Shown here: positions 1 through 8,108 of the stretch, in pieces
Numbering within the stretch: the stretch's first letter is position 1
How the letters are laid out: each line of letters starts with the position of its first letter
NCBI RefSeq assembly: GCF_038443385.1
Contig: NZ_CP151726.1
Span: 9,238,001 to 9,302,000 of the forward strand
Source: Stieleria varia
GTDB taxonomy: Bacteria; Planctomycetota; Planctomycetia; Pirellulales; Pirellulaceae
Reading direction: 5' to 3'
DNA: 64,000 nucleotides
Made by a program: the position numbers and the translations under genes
The notes under the pieces: model-generated
Told to the model about the DNA's origin: nothing
Database searches by the model: none
The model's input: only the letters and a program-made list of their open reading frames with translations

Positions 1-196
1 CCGACCGCACAGAAATGCACGTAATGACAAGGGTGAGAGCCGAAACCATTGCATGACGTTTATTCGGCACGCCAGTTGCTGATTGAGGAGCCAGTTGCTG
101 GTTGAGGAGATTGCACTGTTGCGAACATCGCTCACCACCATCACCCGCAACAGAATGACAGAAGAAAACAATTCGTTCTCAAACTGAAAGTTCAAA
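1..196. other. Left edge of window, no gene recognised
   Basis: No convincing reading frame or RNA gene was seen in this stretch. A short direct repeat (gccagttgctg followed by a/g and ttgaggag) occurs at about 70-110. A gene running in from the left cannot be excluded. Confidence 0.3.
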
Positions 197-271
197 ATGT
201 ACATCGGCGGCGGAATCCTCGGCACCATCCTTGTCATCCTGCTCATCATTTTTGTGGCCAAGAGGATCTGA
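197..271 (+). CDS. Putative 24-residue hydrophobic micropeptide
   Basis: An ATG at 197 opens a 24-codon frame ending in TGA at 271. The peptide starts MYIGGGILG, continues as an unbroken hydrophobic stretch of Ile, Leu and Val long enough for one membrane helix, and ends in the basic tail VAKRI. This Gly start, single helix and positive tail resemble the tiny one-helix membrane peptides often found in bacteria. The purine-rich gaaag upstream is only a weak ribosome-binding site. It lies between the window edge and the 3' end of the convergent phosphate transporter. Function is unknown. The amphipathic layout supports a real gene, but the frame is short enough to arise by chance. Confidence 0.5.
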   Translation: MYIGGGILGTILVILLIIFVAKRI

Positions 272-386
272 TTCAAATCGATCTTCAGTCATAGCAGGCT
301 TCAGTGATATGCAACAATGAAACTCGACATTCCCTCGGTGGAATTCGTTTCAGGGTCTTTTCCTGCCAATCTATTTCTCGCGAGCT

Positions 387-2048
387 TTACTTACCGTGCG
401 CAATGGTCTCTGCGATATTGTGGGCGTGGTCTCGAACCCTTCCGTAAGCATTCAACGCGGCCAGGAACGCGACGCTCACCACGGGAACCATGGGGCCGGT
501 CGACAATTCCTCCAGGTGTTTGTGACGCAGCGATTTGACTTCGTCGCGGATTCGCTTGGCGGCCGCGTTCGTAGCCGCTAGCACATTGCGGTTGTCGTTC
601 GCCAAGCCAGCGTGAACAGCCGCAACATACTGAGAAACATTATCATTGAGTTGCCCCAAATCGGCCCGCTGGGAATCAGAAAAACGGAATCCGTCGCGGC
701 GAAGTTTACGGTCGAACTTGTCAAGGTTGGCAATGTAGTCACTGATGGATTCGTATTCGTCGGTGATCCGCAGTTGCCGCCGAGCCTCTTCCGCAGTCGC
801 GTGCGAGATATTGCCGGATGAAAGGAGCCCAGTGACAAACTCAGCGACTTCATCCTGGACGGTATCGAGAATCTGTTCGCGTTGCTTCAAACGATTCGCT
901 AGTGCTTTGTCGGGTTCGTCCTGGTTCATGAGTTGATGCAGCCAATCCAGCATCTTGATGCAGCCGTCGCCCATCTTGAGAATTTCCTTGCGAGACTGCT
1001 CAATTGCCAACAACGGCGTTTCGAGAATGAGCACATCGAGATCTGTCAATCGCGGCTTTTCCTTGAACGATCGCGACGGTACTGCCCATTCCAGAAAGCG
1101 GACCATCGGTGTTACAAAAGGCAAGAACAAGAGTGTGTTGGCGATATTGAAAACACTGTGTGTTGCAGCAATAGCTGCAACGACATTGGGGAACGACTCC
1201 ACCCCATCGACCGTGACCGATTCGGACACATCAACACCGATGACGGTTTGGATCAAACGGATGTACCATTGAAAAATGAGTGTGATCCATAGAACGCCGA
1301 ACAAGTTGAAGATGACGTGAAAGTATGCCGCGCGTCGAGCATGTGTCGTCGTTCCCAACGATGCCAGAAAGGCGGTAATGGTCGTTCCAATGTTTTCGCC
1401 TAACACGAGGGCCGCCGCCGTGGGATAGGATATGACCCCTTGCGTCGCCAGAGAGATGGTGATCCCCAGTGTTGCCGACGACGATTGGACCAGCGTTGTA
1501 AGAATGCAGCCGACTGCGGCGCACTTCAGCACGCCCAGATAACTATCGGCGTTGAATCTCGCGAACCAGGCTTCAAATTCTGGGATGTCCTTGATCGTCG
1601 CACAGGCATTCTTCATGATCTCCAGGCCAAAGAAGACCATGCCGATGCCCATCAAAAACATCGCCCAGTAACGCCAACGCTCACCTTTGGAAAACAGATA
1701 AGCGAAGGCCGAAAAGCCAAGCAAGGGTAAGCCATATTTACCTACCTTGAGCACCAAGATCCACCCGGTGATCGTGGTGCCAATGTTGGCACCCATGATC
1801 ACTCCAATCCCCTGCGCCAATCCCATCACACCGCTGTTGACGAAACCCACGACCATCACCGTTGTGATGGAACTGGATTGCACAATACAGGTCACGATCA
1901 CGCCGACCGTGGTGGCCAGAATGCGGTGATTTGTCACCGCGCCGATCAACCGACGGAGACTATTGCCCGCCACGGCCTGCATGCCATCAGACATGTTTTT
2001 CATCCCCAAGAGGAAAATCCCCAGTCCGCCGGCGAGCGTGAAGATCAT
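387..2048 (-). CDS. Na+/phosphate cotransporter with C-terminal PhoU-like domain
   Basis: This is an inner-membrane PNaS-family transporter predicted to couple sodium and phosphate movement. With the start at 2048 (MIFTLAGGLGIFLLG) it has 553 residues. Both halves carry the family's inverted-repeat signatures: QSSS at 57-60 with GANIGTT at 86-92, and QSSS at 188-191 with GENIGTT at 217-223. Roughly the last 220 residues are soluble and helical, as expected for the PhoU-like tail of bacterial Npt2-type proteins. The frame stays open upstream to 2246, but that extension (MGRFCGQRH...) does not look like a transporter N-terminus, so the internal ATG at the first membrane segment is preferred. 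It is probably monocistronic. Confidence 0.88.
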   Translation of the reverse strand: MIFTLAGGLGIFLLGMKNMSDGMQAVAGNSLRRLIGAVTNHRILATTVGVIVTCIVQSSSITTVMVVGFVNSGVMGLAQGIGVIMGANIGTTITGWILVLKVGKYGLPLLGFSAFAYLFSKGERWRYWAMFLMGIGMVFFGLEIMKNACATIKDIPEFEAWFARFNADSYLGVLKCAAVGCILTTLVQSSSATLGITISLATQGVISYPTAAALVLGENIGTTITAFLASLGTTTHARRAAYFHVIFNLFGVLWITLIFQWYIRLIQTVIGVDVSESVTVDGVESFPNVVAAIAATHSVFNIANTLLFLPFVTPMVRFLEWAVPSRSFKEKPRLTDLDVLILETPLLAIEQSRKEILKMGDGCIKMLDWLHQLMNQDEPDKALANRLKQREQILDTVQDEVAEFVTGLLSSGNISHATAEEARRQLRITDEYESISDYIANLDKFDRKLRRDGFRFSDSQRADLGQLNDNVSQYVAAVHAGLANDNRNVLAATNAAAKRIRDEVKSLRHKHLEELSTGPMVPVVSVAFLAALNAYGRVRDHAHNIAETIAHGK

Positions 2049-2272
2049 ATTGATCAGAGTCGAAAAGTCCAAGATTTTGGCATTCAATAAGAAGGGCGGA
2101 ATGTTAAGATTTGATGAAGACGCACCAGTGTATGGCTGCGGGAGCGTTTTGCAATCATCGACGCGAAGGATCGAGCACATTGGCCAAGGACACGCCGATA
2201 TGCTGACCAGCCGAGCGAAATGCCGCTGCCCACAGAATCTGCCCACAGAATCTGCCCACAGAACTCCGCGAA

Positions 2273-3502
2273 CTACGGAGCTTCAGGGTCGATGCCAGCC
2301 TGAACGGTTGGAATCGTCACCTGATTCCAGGCTCGCAGCAACGCCGCACCGTAACTTCGAACCTCGTCGGGGGACATCTTCGCTTTCCTGGGGGCGAACG
2401 GTGTTTCCAGCGTGACGGCCATCAACATTCCTGGTAGCGTCGAGAAATACCCGCTGCAGTACTTGTGATGTTCTTTGTCGATCGGGCTCAGTTGCAGCAC
2501 CGGTCCGTGAGGGGCTCCGGCGGGCAGCTCCGATTTCATGAACGAGGCCAACTGTTGCACAACCGACTCATTCTGTGGTGGCATGTCGCTGGGCCCGACG
2601 AAATAAAACCTCTGATGAATGTCCATTACCAAGGTCGGGCAGTGTAGGTCCAGCAGAACGCGAATGTTCTTTTCGGTGCCGAGAACCTTGATCGCCTGCA
2701 CGCTGCGATAGATGGACTCTTCGCCATAGTCTCGGTTGTGATCATGCGGAGGACGATTCTTGCCCTGATCGCCGGCCTCAACCCCATCGATGTCGACCAG
2801 CGGCACCGCGTACAACACATACTTTTCACGAAACGCACGACCCGCATCGGAGTCCGAGATCGCTGTCGCGATCACTCCTTCGAATAGAAAGCTGGCGATC
2901 GTTTCGCAGGCATGATGCCGACAGGTGATCAGCATGGCTCGACGCCCGTCGCCCGGATGGCCGACCTGAATCACGGGGACCTCACGATCGAGTCGCGTGT
3001 GGGTGAGCACGCTGAGCTGCAGGTGCGAATTTCCCCGGTGCTGCTCGACGAACCGATCGAAGTCAGAGCGAGTGTACGGAATCGTTACCGCGAACCTCAT
3101 CGTTTGTCCGACCGCAGTAAAGTCCCACGAGAACTCATCGGCGGACGACTGGTCATGGTTCGATCCCCGCCACCTCCACGTCTGCCCACCGTCATTGCTG
3201 ACAGCCGGTCCCTGAAACCCAACAGCACCGCGTAGAAACCCGGCTACCTTTTCAGGGAAACGAAAGGTTACCTTTCCTGGACGCAACGCCGTAGCCTGGA
3301 AGCACCAATAGAACCAGTCGCGTCCCCCACGCAAATCCGGTGCGACGTCTGCGGTTGCACCGTCGTTGGAAATCACACGCAGATTTCCGCCGGGAAAATC
3401 GGTCGAGAAGGAAACGATCGGGTCAGCCGCAGCGACAACGCCAGGAACGGCGATGATCGCGAACAACGGCAACGTCAACAATGTTAGGGTGTTCGTTTTC
3501 AT
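2273..3502 (-). CDS. Secreted M14-type zinc carboxypeptidase-like protein
   Basis: The 409-residue product begins with a signal peptide (MKTNTLTLLTLPLF, small residues around 22-26). A beta-rich N-terminal domain (about 28-175) precedes an M14-like catalytic domain. Visible catalytic elements are HHACE at 196-200 (HxxE zinc motif His197/Glu200), NRDY at 256-259, LDLHC around 284-288 for the third zinc ligand, and LETPF around 365-369 as the candidate catalytic glutamate. This layout resembles planctomycete cytosolic-carboxypeptidase-like M14 proteins, but the leader predicts export. The substrate is unknown. It ends 27 bases before the upstream limit of the open transporter frame and has no obvious operon partner. 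Confidence 0.8.
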   Translation of the reverse strand: MKTNTLTLLTLPLFAIIAVPGVVAAADPIVSFSTDFPGGNLRVISNDGATADVAPDLRGGRDWFYWCFQATALRPGKVTFRFPEKVAGFLRGAVGFQGPAVSNDGGQTWRWRGSNHDQSSADEFSWDFTAVGQTMRFAVTIPYTRSDFDRFVEQHRGNSHLQLSVLTHTRLDREVPVIQVGHPGDGRRAMLITCRHHACETIASFLFEGVIATAISDSDAGRAFREKYVLYAVPLVDIDGVEAGDQGKNRPPHDHNRDYGEESIYRSVQAIKVLGTEKNIRVLLDLHCPTLVMDIHQRFYFVGPSDMPPQNESVVQQLASFMKSELPAGAPHGPVLQLSPIDKEHHKYCSGYFSTLPGMLMAVTLETPFAPRKAKMSPDEVRSYGAALLRAWNQVTIPTVQAGIDPEAP

Positions 3503-3730
3503 GCAGACATTAGAACAGGGTTGCCCGCCGCCAAGTACGACCGGCGATGAAAGCCGGTGTGATGAAAGCCGGTGTCGGGATCCGGCACAAGAAACTCAAT
3601 GCACGCCTGTTTCGGCAGATTCTTGCCTCCCACAGAAATGCCGATTGGTTAAGTCCATCGGCGACAAGAAACCGCAACTAGGATCATCTTTCTCTTGACA
3701 CAGAGATCGTAAGGCGTAAAGTTGAACCTT
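3503..3730. repeat. Divergent intergenic region with 15-bp tandem repeat
   Basis: Between divergent genes, the 15-bp unit gatgaaagccggtgt occurs twice in direct tandem at 3546-3560 and 3561-3575. The remainder must hold promoters for both neighbours, but no clear -35/-10 pair was seen. Confidence 0.5.
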
Positions 3731-4204
3731 ATGTCTCGCAGTTCTTCGAATCGCGCAAATCTGCAGAACCCTCGTATCCGAGTGTTCGCGATGGCGTTTT
3801 GTATAGCGATTCCTCTTGTTTTGCTGCGAGCGAATTCCGCGTCTGGCAGTTGTGGTGATTGGCTTGCTCATCCATACGGTGAGTCCACAGACGATGAGTC
3901 CGTCGTTTCTGAAACCTTCGGACACGAGAGCTTGCTCAGGGGTTTGTCTGCCCAACCATTTCTTGAGACGCACTCTCCGGTAGAGGCTCCACGTCCTTGC
4001 AACGGACCCAATTGCCGGGGCAGTCAACCGCTTCCTGCACAACCCGCTCCGATCAACACGTCTCAGAGCACGAAAGAGGCAGGATGTCCAACCAAGATTG
4101 TTGAGTTTCCAACTGATGATTTCTTGGGACTCTTGCGAGCTGAATTCTTCGCAGTCGCACCGTCGCGGCTTGCTTTCCGCATCGATCGCCCGCCAAAAGT
4201 CTAG
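3731..4204 (+). CDS. Small secreted Cys-containing hypothetical protein
   Basis: The ATG at 3731 gives 157 residues. A TTG three codons upstream is an alternative start. The N-terminus is basic and followed by a hydrophobic core (VFAMAFCIAIPLVLLRA), consistent with a signal peptide or single anchor. The mature part starts with SCGDWLAHP and contains CNGPNCRG, so it carries at least two potential disulfide or metal-ligand cysteine pairs. The rest is Pro/Ser-rich and probably disordered. Similar short SCGD...CxGPxC proteins are familiar from planctomycetes, but I know of no function. It precedes the redox-like gene run by about 340 bases. A long Arg-rich frame on the opposite strand is treated as a shadow. 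Confidence 0.6.
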   Translation: MSRSSSNRANLQNPRIRVFAMAFCIAIPLVLLRANSASGSCGDWLAHPYGESTDDESVVSETFGHESLLRGLSAQPFLETHSPVEAPRPCNGPNCRGSQPLPAQPAPINTSQSTKEAGCPTKIVEFPTDDFLGLLRAEFFAVAPSRLAFRIDRPPKV

Positions 4205-4547
4205 TGTTCGTGGCGATTGAGTTGGCGTGGTTACGCATGCGCAGTACGCATCGTGAAACGCGTTTTGCTTCATTCGTCGTGACCGTGCGCGGTCATTTCT
4301 TGCTTCGATTTTAGAAGCGATTGGAAGTGCTCTCCAGGGTGTCGGTCGACGCTTCTTGGTGAGCAATGATGGTTTCGCAGGCGAAACCTTTGTCTTTTGC
4401 ATTGCAAGTTTTCTGGGCATTGCCCTGCGCGTGCTGAAGGCTCCTCTGCTGCCCCGTTCTGTGGTTTCGTAGTCGATGCTGCGCGCTCGCACAGCCTCGC
4501 ACTTCATTCGTCGCATCTCATTTCCTTTCATTCGATCGAGGACAACC
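4205..4547. other. 343-bp intergenic region upstream of redox operon
   Basis: No gene was supported here. The region contains a hairpin followed by a T-rich run (listed separately) and presumably the promoter for the downstream operon. The last bases before the next ATG (gatcgaggacaacc) give a reasonable Shine-Dalgarno sequence. Confidence 0.5.
4371..4398 (+). terminator. Candidate intrinsic terminator
   Basis: The inverted repeat ggtttcgc / gcgaaacc at 4371-4388 is perfect and is followed directly by tttgtctttt. It lies about 170 bases after the small secreted gene and could end its transcript. The stem is short and the T-run interrupted, so confidence is modest. Confidence 0.4.
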
Positions 4548-5132
4548 ATGTCAACCACCGCCTGTTCTATTCCACGTACCACGGACCAGCTTAGCTGGAT
4601 GGATAAGATCAACGGTCCTTTTCACAAGCAGGCCCTGTATATCTACACGGCCATCGTGTTGGCTCACTGGAGCGAGCATTTGGCCCAGGCGATTCAGATC
4701 TATGTCTTGGGTTGGCCGATCCCGGAATCACGTGGCGTCCTGGGCCTGTGGTTCCCTTGGGTCATCAAGTCCGAAGCCCTTCACTATGGCTATGCCCTCG
4801 TGATGCTGATCGCGTTTTGGGTTTTGAGAAAAGGCTTTGTCGGTCAGTCTCGCACGTGGTGGATGATCGCCTTCTGGATCCAATTCTGGCATCACATCGA
4901 ACACGCGTTGTTGCAAGGCCAAGCAATTGTTCAACACAACCTTTTCGGCTCACCGGTGCCGGTCAGCATTCTGCAACTCGTGATTCCGCGAGTCGAACTG
5001 CACTTGTTCTACAACACGGTGGTCTTTGTTCCGATGGTCATCGCGATGTTCTATCACATGTTTCCCCTTCCCGGCGAAGCGGCGCACCAAGGATGTTCGT
5101 GTGCTTGGCAGCCGCGATCGGCTCGGGCGTGA
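4548..5132 (+). CDS. His-rich polytopic membrane protein, possible heme or metal binding
   Basis: The 194-residue protein has about four to five membrane segments. The start at 4548 is supported by GAGG at the right spacing. Histidines cluster inside or next to hydrophobic segments: HWSEHLAQ, ALHYGYALVM, FWHHIEHALL, ELHLFYNTVV and MFYHMFPLPG. Such paired intramembrane histidines often ligate heme or a metal pair, but no CxxCH motif is present. The C-terminus ends with HQGCSCAW. I recall related HYGYALVM/FWHHIEH proteins in actinobacteria without a defined role. It opens the gene run that includes FixH-like, ferredoxin and RnfD/UnbU-like products, so a part in envelope electron transfer is inferred. 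Confidence 0.75.
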   Translation: MSTTACSIPRTTDQLSWMDKINGPFHKQALYIYTAIVLAHWSEHLAQAIQIYVLGWPIPESRGVLGLWFPWVIKSEALHYGYALVMLIAFWVLRKGFVGQSRTWWMIAFWIQFWHHIEHALLQGQAIVQHNLFGSPVPVSILQLVIPRVELHLFYNTVVFVPMVIAMFYHMFPLPGEAAHQGCSCAWQPRSARA

Positions 5133-5167
5133 CCTCTTTTTACTTCGCTTTACCGAATAGGTGCATT

Positions 5168-5392
5168 ATGAATCTTGTGCGTTCGCTCATTACTGTTTTT
5201 CTGATCGCGCTTTTCGCCTCAGCCGTCGCGGGCTGGATTTGGGCAGGCGGACAGCCATCTCCCAAGATGGAAGGTTCCCGCGTTGTCTTGGCAATATGTG
5301 CGCTGTCTTCGATCGGCTGCTTTGTGCTGATCTGGCGAGCCAAGCCAGGTGAATCGCAACCAACAGACTCGCTCCCTGTCGATGCGACATGA
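5168..5392 (+). CDS. Small two-helix membrane protein
   Basis: A 74-residue product starting MNLVRSLITVF at 5168 has two hydrophobic helices (about 5-26 and 40-58) joined by a short polar loop, and a short polar tail. AGGTG lies just upstream as ribosome-binding site. The gene is 35 bases after the His-rich membrane gene and 46 bases before the FixH-like gene, in the same direction. The size and topology fit an accessory subunit of a membrane complex. No family is recognised. A longer overlapping frame in the same phase begins inside the previous gene and is considered artefactual. Confidence 0.6.
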   Translation: MNLVRSLITVFLIALFASAVAGWIWAGGQPSPKMEGSRVVLAICALSSIGCFVLIWRAKPGESQPTDSLPVDAT

Positions 5393-5438
5393 GTTGCTGC
5401 AAGTCAAATTCATCCATAGCAAAACGAGGATCATGCGT

Positions 5439-5903
5439 ATGAATCATCAATGCGACGATACGAGCGTGCTGCGAGCGCAGGCACGGAGAGCCGCGAGTTT
5501 GCGATGCTACGAAATCATTCGCTGCATGGCGCTTGTTCTGACAGGCATCCTGGCGGTGTCTGTCAATGGCTGCCAGTCGCCAGCGGAGGATATGTCCAAA
5601 GTTCAAGTCGATTTGACACTGGAGCCTTCCGAACCTGTCGTCGGAAACGCAAACGTAATGGTGCGTTTGACCGACACGGAGGGCACGCTGATCGAGAAAG
5701 CGGACGTGCAAGTGGAAGGAAACATGAATCATGCCGGCATGAAGCCGTCCTTCGCGGAAATGACCGAGTCGGAACCCGGCCTTTATTCTGGCACGCTCGA
5801 CTTCACGATGGGAGGCGATTGGTTCTTGCTTGTCTCCGCAAAAATGCCTGACGGAACGACGGTGGAACGAAAATTTGACGTGCCGAGGGTCAAAGTGCAG
5901 TGA
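5439..5903 (+). CDS. FixH/YtkA-like lipoprotein
   Basis: The chosen start at 5439 lies eight bases after GAGGA. An ATG at 5433 is spaced too closely. The 154-residue protein has a long basic N-terminus, a hydrophobic segment and the lipobox VNGC with Cys45 as lipidation site, predicting a periplasm-facing lipoprotein. The remainder resembles the FixH/YtkA beta-sandwich: VDLTLEPSEPVVGNANVMV, then GNMNHAGMKP, ESEPGLYSGTLDF and MGGDWFLLV. FixH acts in copper handling and cbb3 oxidase maturation, usually beside the ferredoxin FixG/CcoG, and here the next gene is likewise a ferredoxin membrane protein. Its stop overlaps the following GTG by four bases. Confidence 0.78.
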   Translation: MNHQCDDTSVLRAQARRAASLRCYEIIRCMALVLTGILAVSVNGCQSPAEDMSKVQVDLTLEPSEPVVGNANVMVRLTDTEGTLIEKADVQVEGNMNHAGMKPSFAEMTESEPGLYSGTLDFTMGGDWFLLVSAKMPDGTTVERKFDVPRVKVQ

Positions 5904-7471
5904 CTTCCACGTTGCAATCTCCCAAGACGACGACGATTGCTCCGGCAATTGCATCGAACGAATCCGAACAGCGAAGGACCAGAACATCGATCGATGTTCT
6001 GCGAATGCCGTTGCTTGGTTCGTTCCTGCGTTGGCGTTGGTCCAGGATTTTGCTGCAAGTCCCCGTATTCGTGCTCAGTCTGATCATGATTGCTCATGCA
6101 TTCTGGGGACCACAACTTGCACCCAAGAACTTGGCCTCGCTCTTGACGTGGGTGCACTTTCGTGGGTTGGTGGTGTTGGTGATCCTGCTGGCGGGCAATC
6201 TTTTCTGCATGGCTTGCCCCTTCATGTTGCCGCGTGAAATCGCTCGGCGACTACGGTTGCCAACATTGGAGTGGCCGCAGGCACTGCGGAACAAATGGCC
6301 AGGGATCGCACTGTTTGTATTTGTTTTATTCGTCTATGAACTATTCGATCTATTCTCAGACCCGTGGTGGACCGGAGTCTTGATCGTCGGCTACTTTGCA
6401 CTCGCACTGCTGATCGATTCGCTCTTTCGTCGTGCGTCGTTTTGCAAATACGTCTGCCCTGTGGGCCAGTTCAATTTCGTCAGCGCGACGATGTCGCCGC
6501 TGGAAGTCGCAGTCCGCGACCCGTTGACGTGCGAGCAATGCCGCACGAAAGACTGTATACGAGGCGTTCGTGGCAGTTCGACGCCATCGGTTTCCGAGCC
6601 AATCTCCACGATCGATTCGGCAACCAACAATGCATTGCCAATCATTCAACGAGGTTGCGAACTGGGGCTGTTCCAACCTCGCAAGGTGGGAAATCTGGAC
6701 TGCACGTTCTGCTTGGATTGTGTATATGCCTGTCCGCATGATAACGTCGGCGTGTTCACTCGTTTGCCGGCCGAGGAACTGACGCATGCGGGAACACGCT
6801 CGGGACTTGGCACGGTGGAATCACGCTTTGATTTTACCGCGCTGATCATTGTTTTTACTTTTGGCGCGATCCTCAATGCGTTCGCAATGATCAGTCCCGT
6901 TTACGCACTGGAGCAATGGGTAGCGGAGCAAACGGGGCTGAGTGTCGAATGGCCGATCTTGATGGCAATGTTCACCATTGCGATTGTGTTCGAGCCCGCC
7001 GTATTGCTGTTGCTCGCCGCAGGTTTGACGAGTCGTTTTTCGGAGTCTGGCGAATCGCTTCTCTTGATCGTCAATCGCTATGCGCGGTCGTTGCTTCCCA
7101 TCGGTTTCGGTATCTGGCTTGCGCATTATGGATTCCATTTGTTTACCGGGTTGCTGACGATCATTCCTGTGGCGCAGAACGCGGTATTGGGCTGCTTCCA
7201 AACGGCTTGGCTTGGTGAGCCTCAATGGCAACTGGGTGGATTGCCTGAGTCAGTCGTCTTTCCGATGGAGATCGGATTCATGAGCCTCGGGTTGATCGGA
7301 TCGTGGATGATTGCTTGGTCAATTGCGTCGGAGACTTCGTCGCGGCAGACCGCACATCGTACTTGGCTTCGGTTTGCCCCTTGGGCAACGTTACACCTGA
7401 CGCTCTTCGTGGCCGCAGTCTGGATCATGAACCAACCGATGGACATGCGTGGGACATTCTTGGGAGGTTGA
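5900..7471 (+). CDS. NapH/CcoG-like polytopic ferredoxin membrane protein
   Basis: This 523-residue inner-membrane protein starts with GTG at 5900 inside the previous stop (GTGA). Several membrane helices lie at about 50-170 and 275-510. Cysteines include FCMACP (103/106), CKYVCP (182/186), CEQC...C at 211/214/219, Cys253, and CTFCLDCVYACP at 268/271/274/278. The last groups can bind two [4Fe-4S] clusters, as in NapH, NosR and CcoG. The family moves electrons between the quinone pool and periplasmic or cupredoxin partners, or reduces copper during oxidase assembly. The C-terminal half, with extra membrane helices, is longer than in NapH and suggests a fused second membrane module. Confidence 0.82.
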   Translation: MTSTLQSPKTTTIAPAIASNESEQRRTRTSIDVLRMPLLGSFLRWRWSRILLQVPVFVLSLIMIAHAFWGPQLAPKNLASLLTWVHFRGLVVLVILLAGNLFCMACPFMLPREIARRLRLPTLEWPQALRNKWPGIALFVFVLFVYELFDLFSDPWWTGVLIVGYFALALLIDSLFRRASFCKYVCPVGQFNFVSATMSPLEVAVRDPLTCEQCRTKDCIRGVRGSSTPSVSEPISTIDSATNNALPIIQRGCELGLFQPRKVGNLDCTFCLDCVYACPHDNVGVFTRLPAEELTHAGTRSGLGTVESRFDFTALIIVFTFGAILNAFAMISPVYALEQWVAEQTGLSVEWPILMAMFTIAIVFEPAVLLLLAAGLTSRFSESGESLLLIVNRYARSLLPIGFGIWLAHYGFHLFTGLLTIIPVAQNAVLGCFQTAWLGEPQWQLGGLPESVVFPMEIGFMSLGLIGSWMIAWSIASETSSRQTAHRTWLRFAPWATLHLTLFVAAVWIMNQPMDMRGTFLGG

Positions 7472-7472
7472 T

Positions 7473-8108
7473 GTGAGTCGAACCATTTCACGATCGTTTT
7501 TTCGTTTCGTCCGCATGGCAGCCGTGGTGGCGATCACTTTGGGCGGTTTCGTTGCCGAAGCGCACGAGGGTCCGCCTTTTCCACTTTTGATGGATGAACC
7601 ATTAGCAGGGCATAAAGTCTCCATTTGGGCTGACCCTGATATCGGAGAGGCAAGATTCTTCGTGATCTTGGAATTGCCCAGCGGTGCAATGGACCAGCCA
7701 ATTCCTGACGTATCCCTGTGGACCGAACCGGTGAACGGTCGTCTGGAACGAGTGACGTATAAGACCGAGCGACAACCGATGCGGGGCCATTTGCAGTTCC
7801 TGGCCCAGCCGACCTTCGATCTTCGCGACATGTGGCGGATTGGTGTCGAGGTTTCGGTGAACGATGGCCCCGCTGAAACGATCACGACGGAGGTTGAATC
7901 GACACCTCCCGGATTCGGCGTCTGGGATCTACTGGTGTACTTGTTTCCCTTTGTCCTGCTGGGCGGAATGTGGATCTTCGCCCTGCTGCGCCGACAAAAA
8001 GCTTGGCAAGAATCGTCTGGCTCCAGTTCTTCAGAATCACCGACGAGGGCCACGCCGTCACGACGCGCGACGACTGCCGTTTTTCCGGAGATGGAGCAAG
8101 CCGAATGA
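7473..8108 (+). CDS. Exported protein with C-terminal membrane anchor
   Basis: GTG at 7473 is preferred because GGGAGG stands about seven bases upstream. The upstream ATG is followed at once by TGA in its own frame. The 211-residue product has a signal peptide (VVAITLGGFVAEAHEG), a beta-rich domain beginning HEGPPFPLLMDEPLAGH, one hydrophobic anchor near 156-176 and a Ser/Thr/Arg-rich tail. The Leu-Met-Asp and His-Glu residues right after cleavage could bind metal, but this is speculation. The domain is reminiscent of the FixH-type sandwich encoded two genes earlier. The gene is coupled downstream by an ATGA overlap. No named family is assigned. Confidence 0.65.
   Translation: MSRTISRSFFRFVRMAAVVAITLGGFVAEAHEGPPFPLLMDEPLAGHKVSIWADPDIGEARFFVILELPSGAMDQPIPDVSLWTEPVNGRLERVTYKTERQPMRGHLQFLAQPTFDLRDMWRIGVEVSVNDGPAETITTEVESTPPGFGVWDLLVYLFPFVLLGGMWIFALLRRQKAWQESSGSSSSESPTRATPSRRATTAVFPEMEQAE

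Noticed and set aside
3596..4612. Long minus-strand frame of 338 codons, Arg/Ser-rich
   Set aside because: It runs antisense over the secreted-protein gene and the intergenic region, has a random-looking composition and no recognisable domain.
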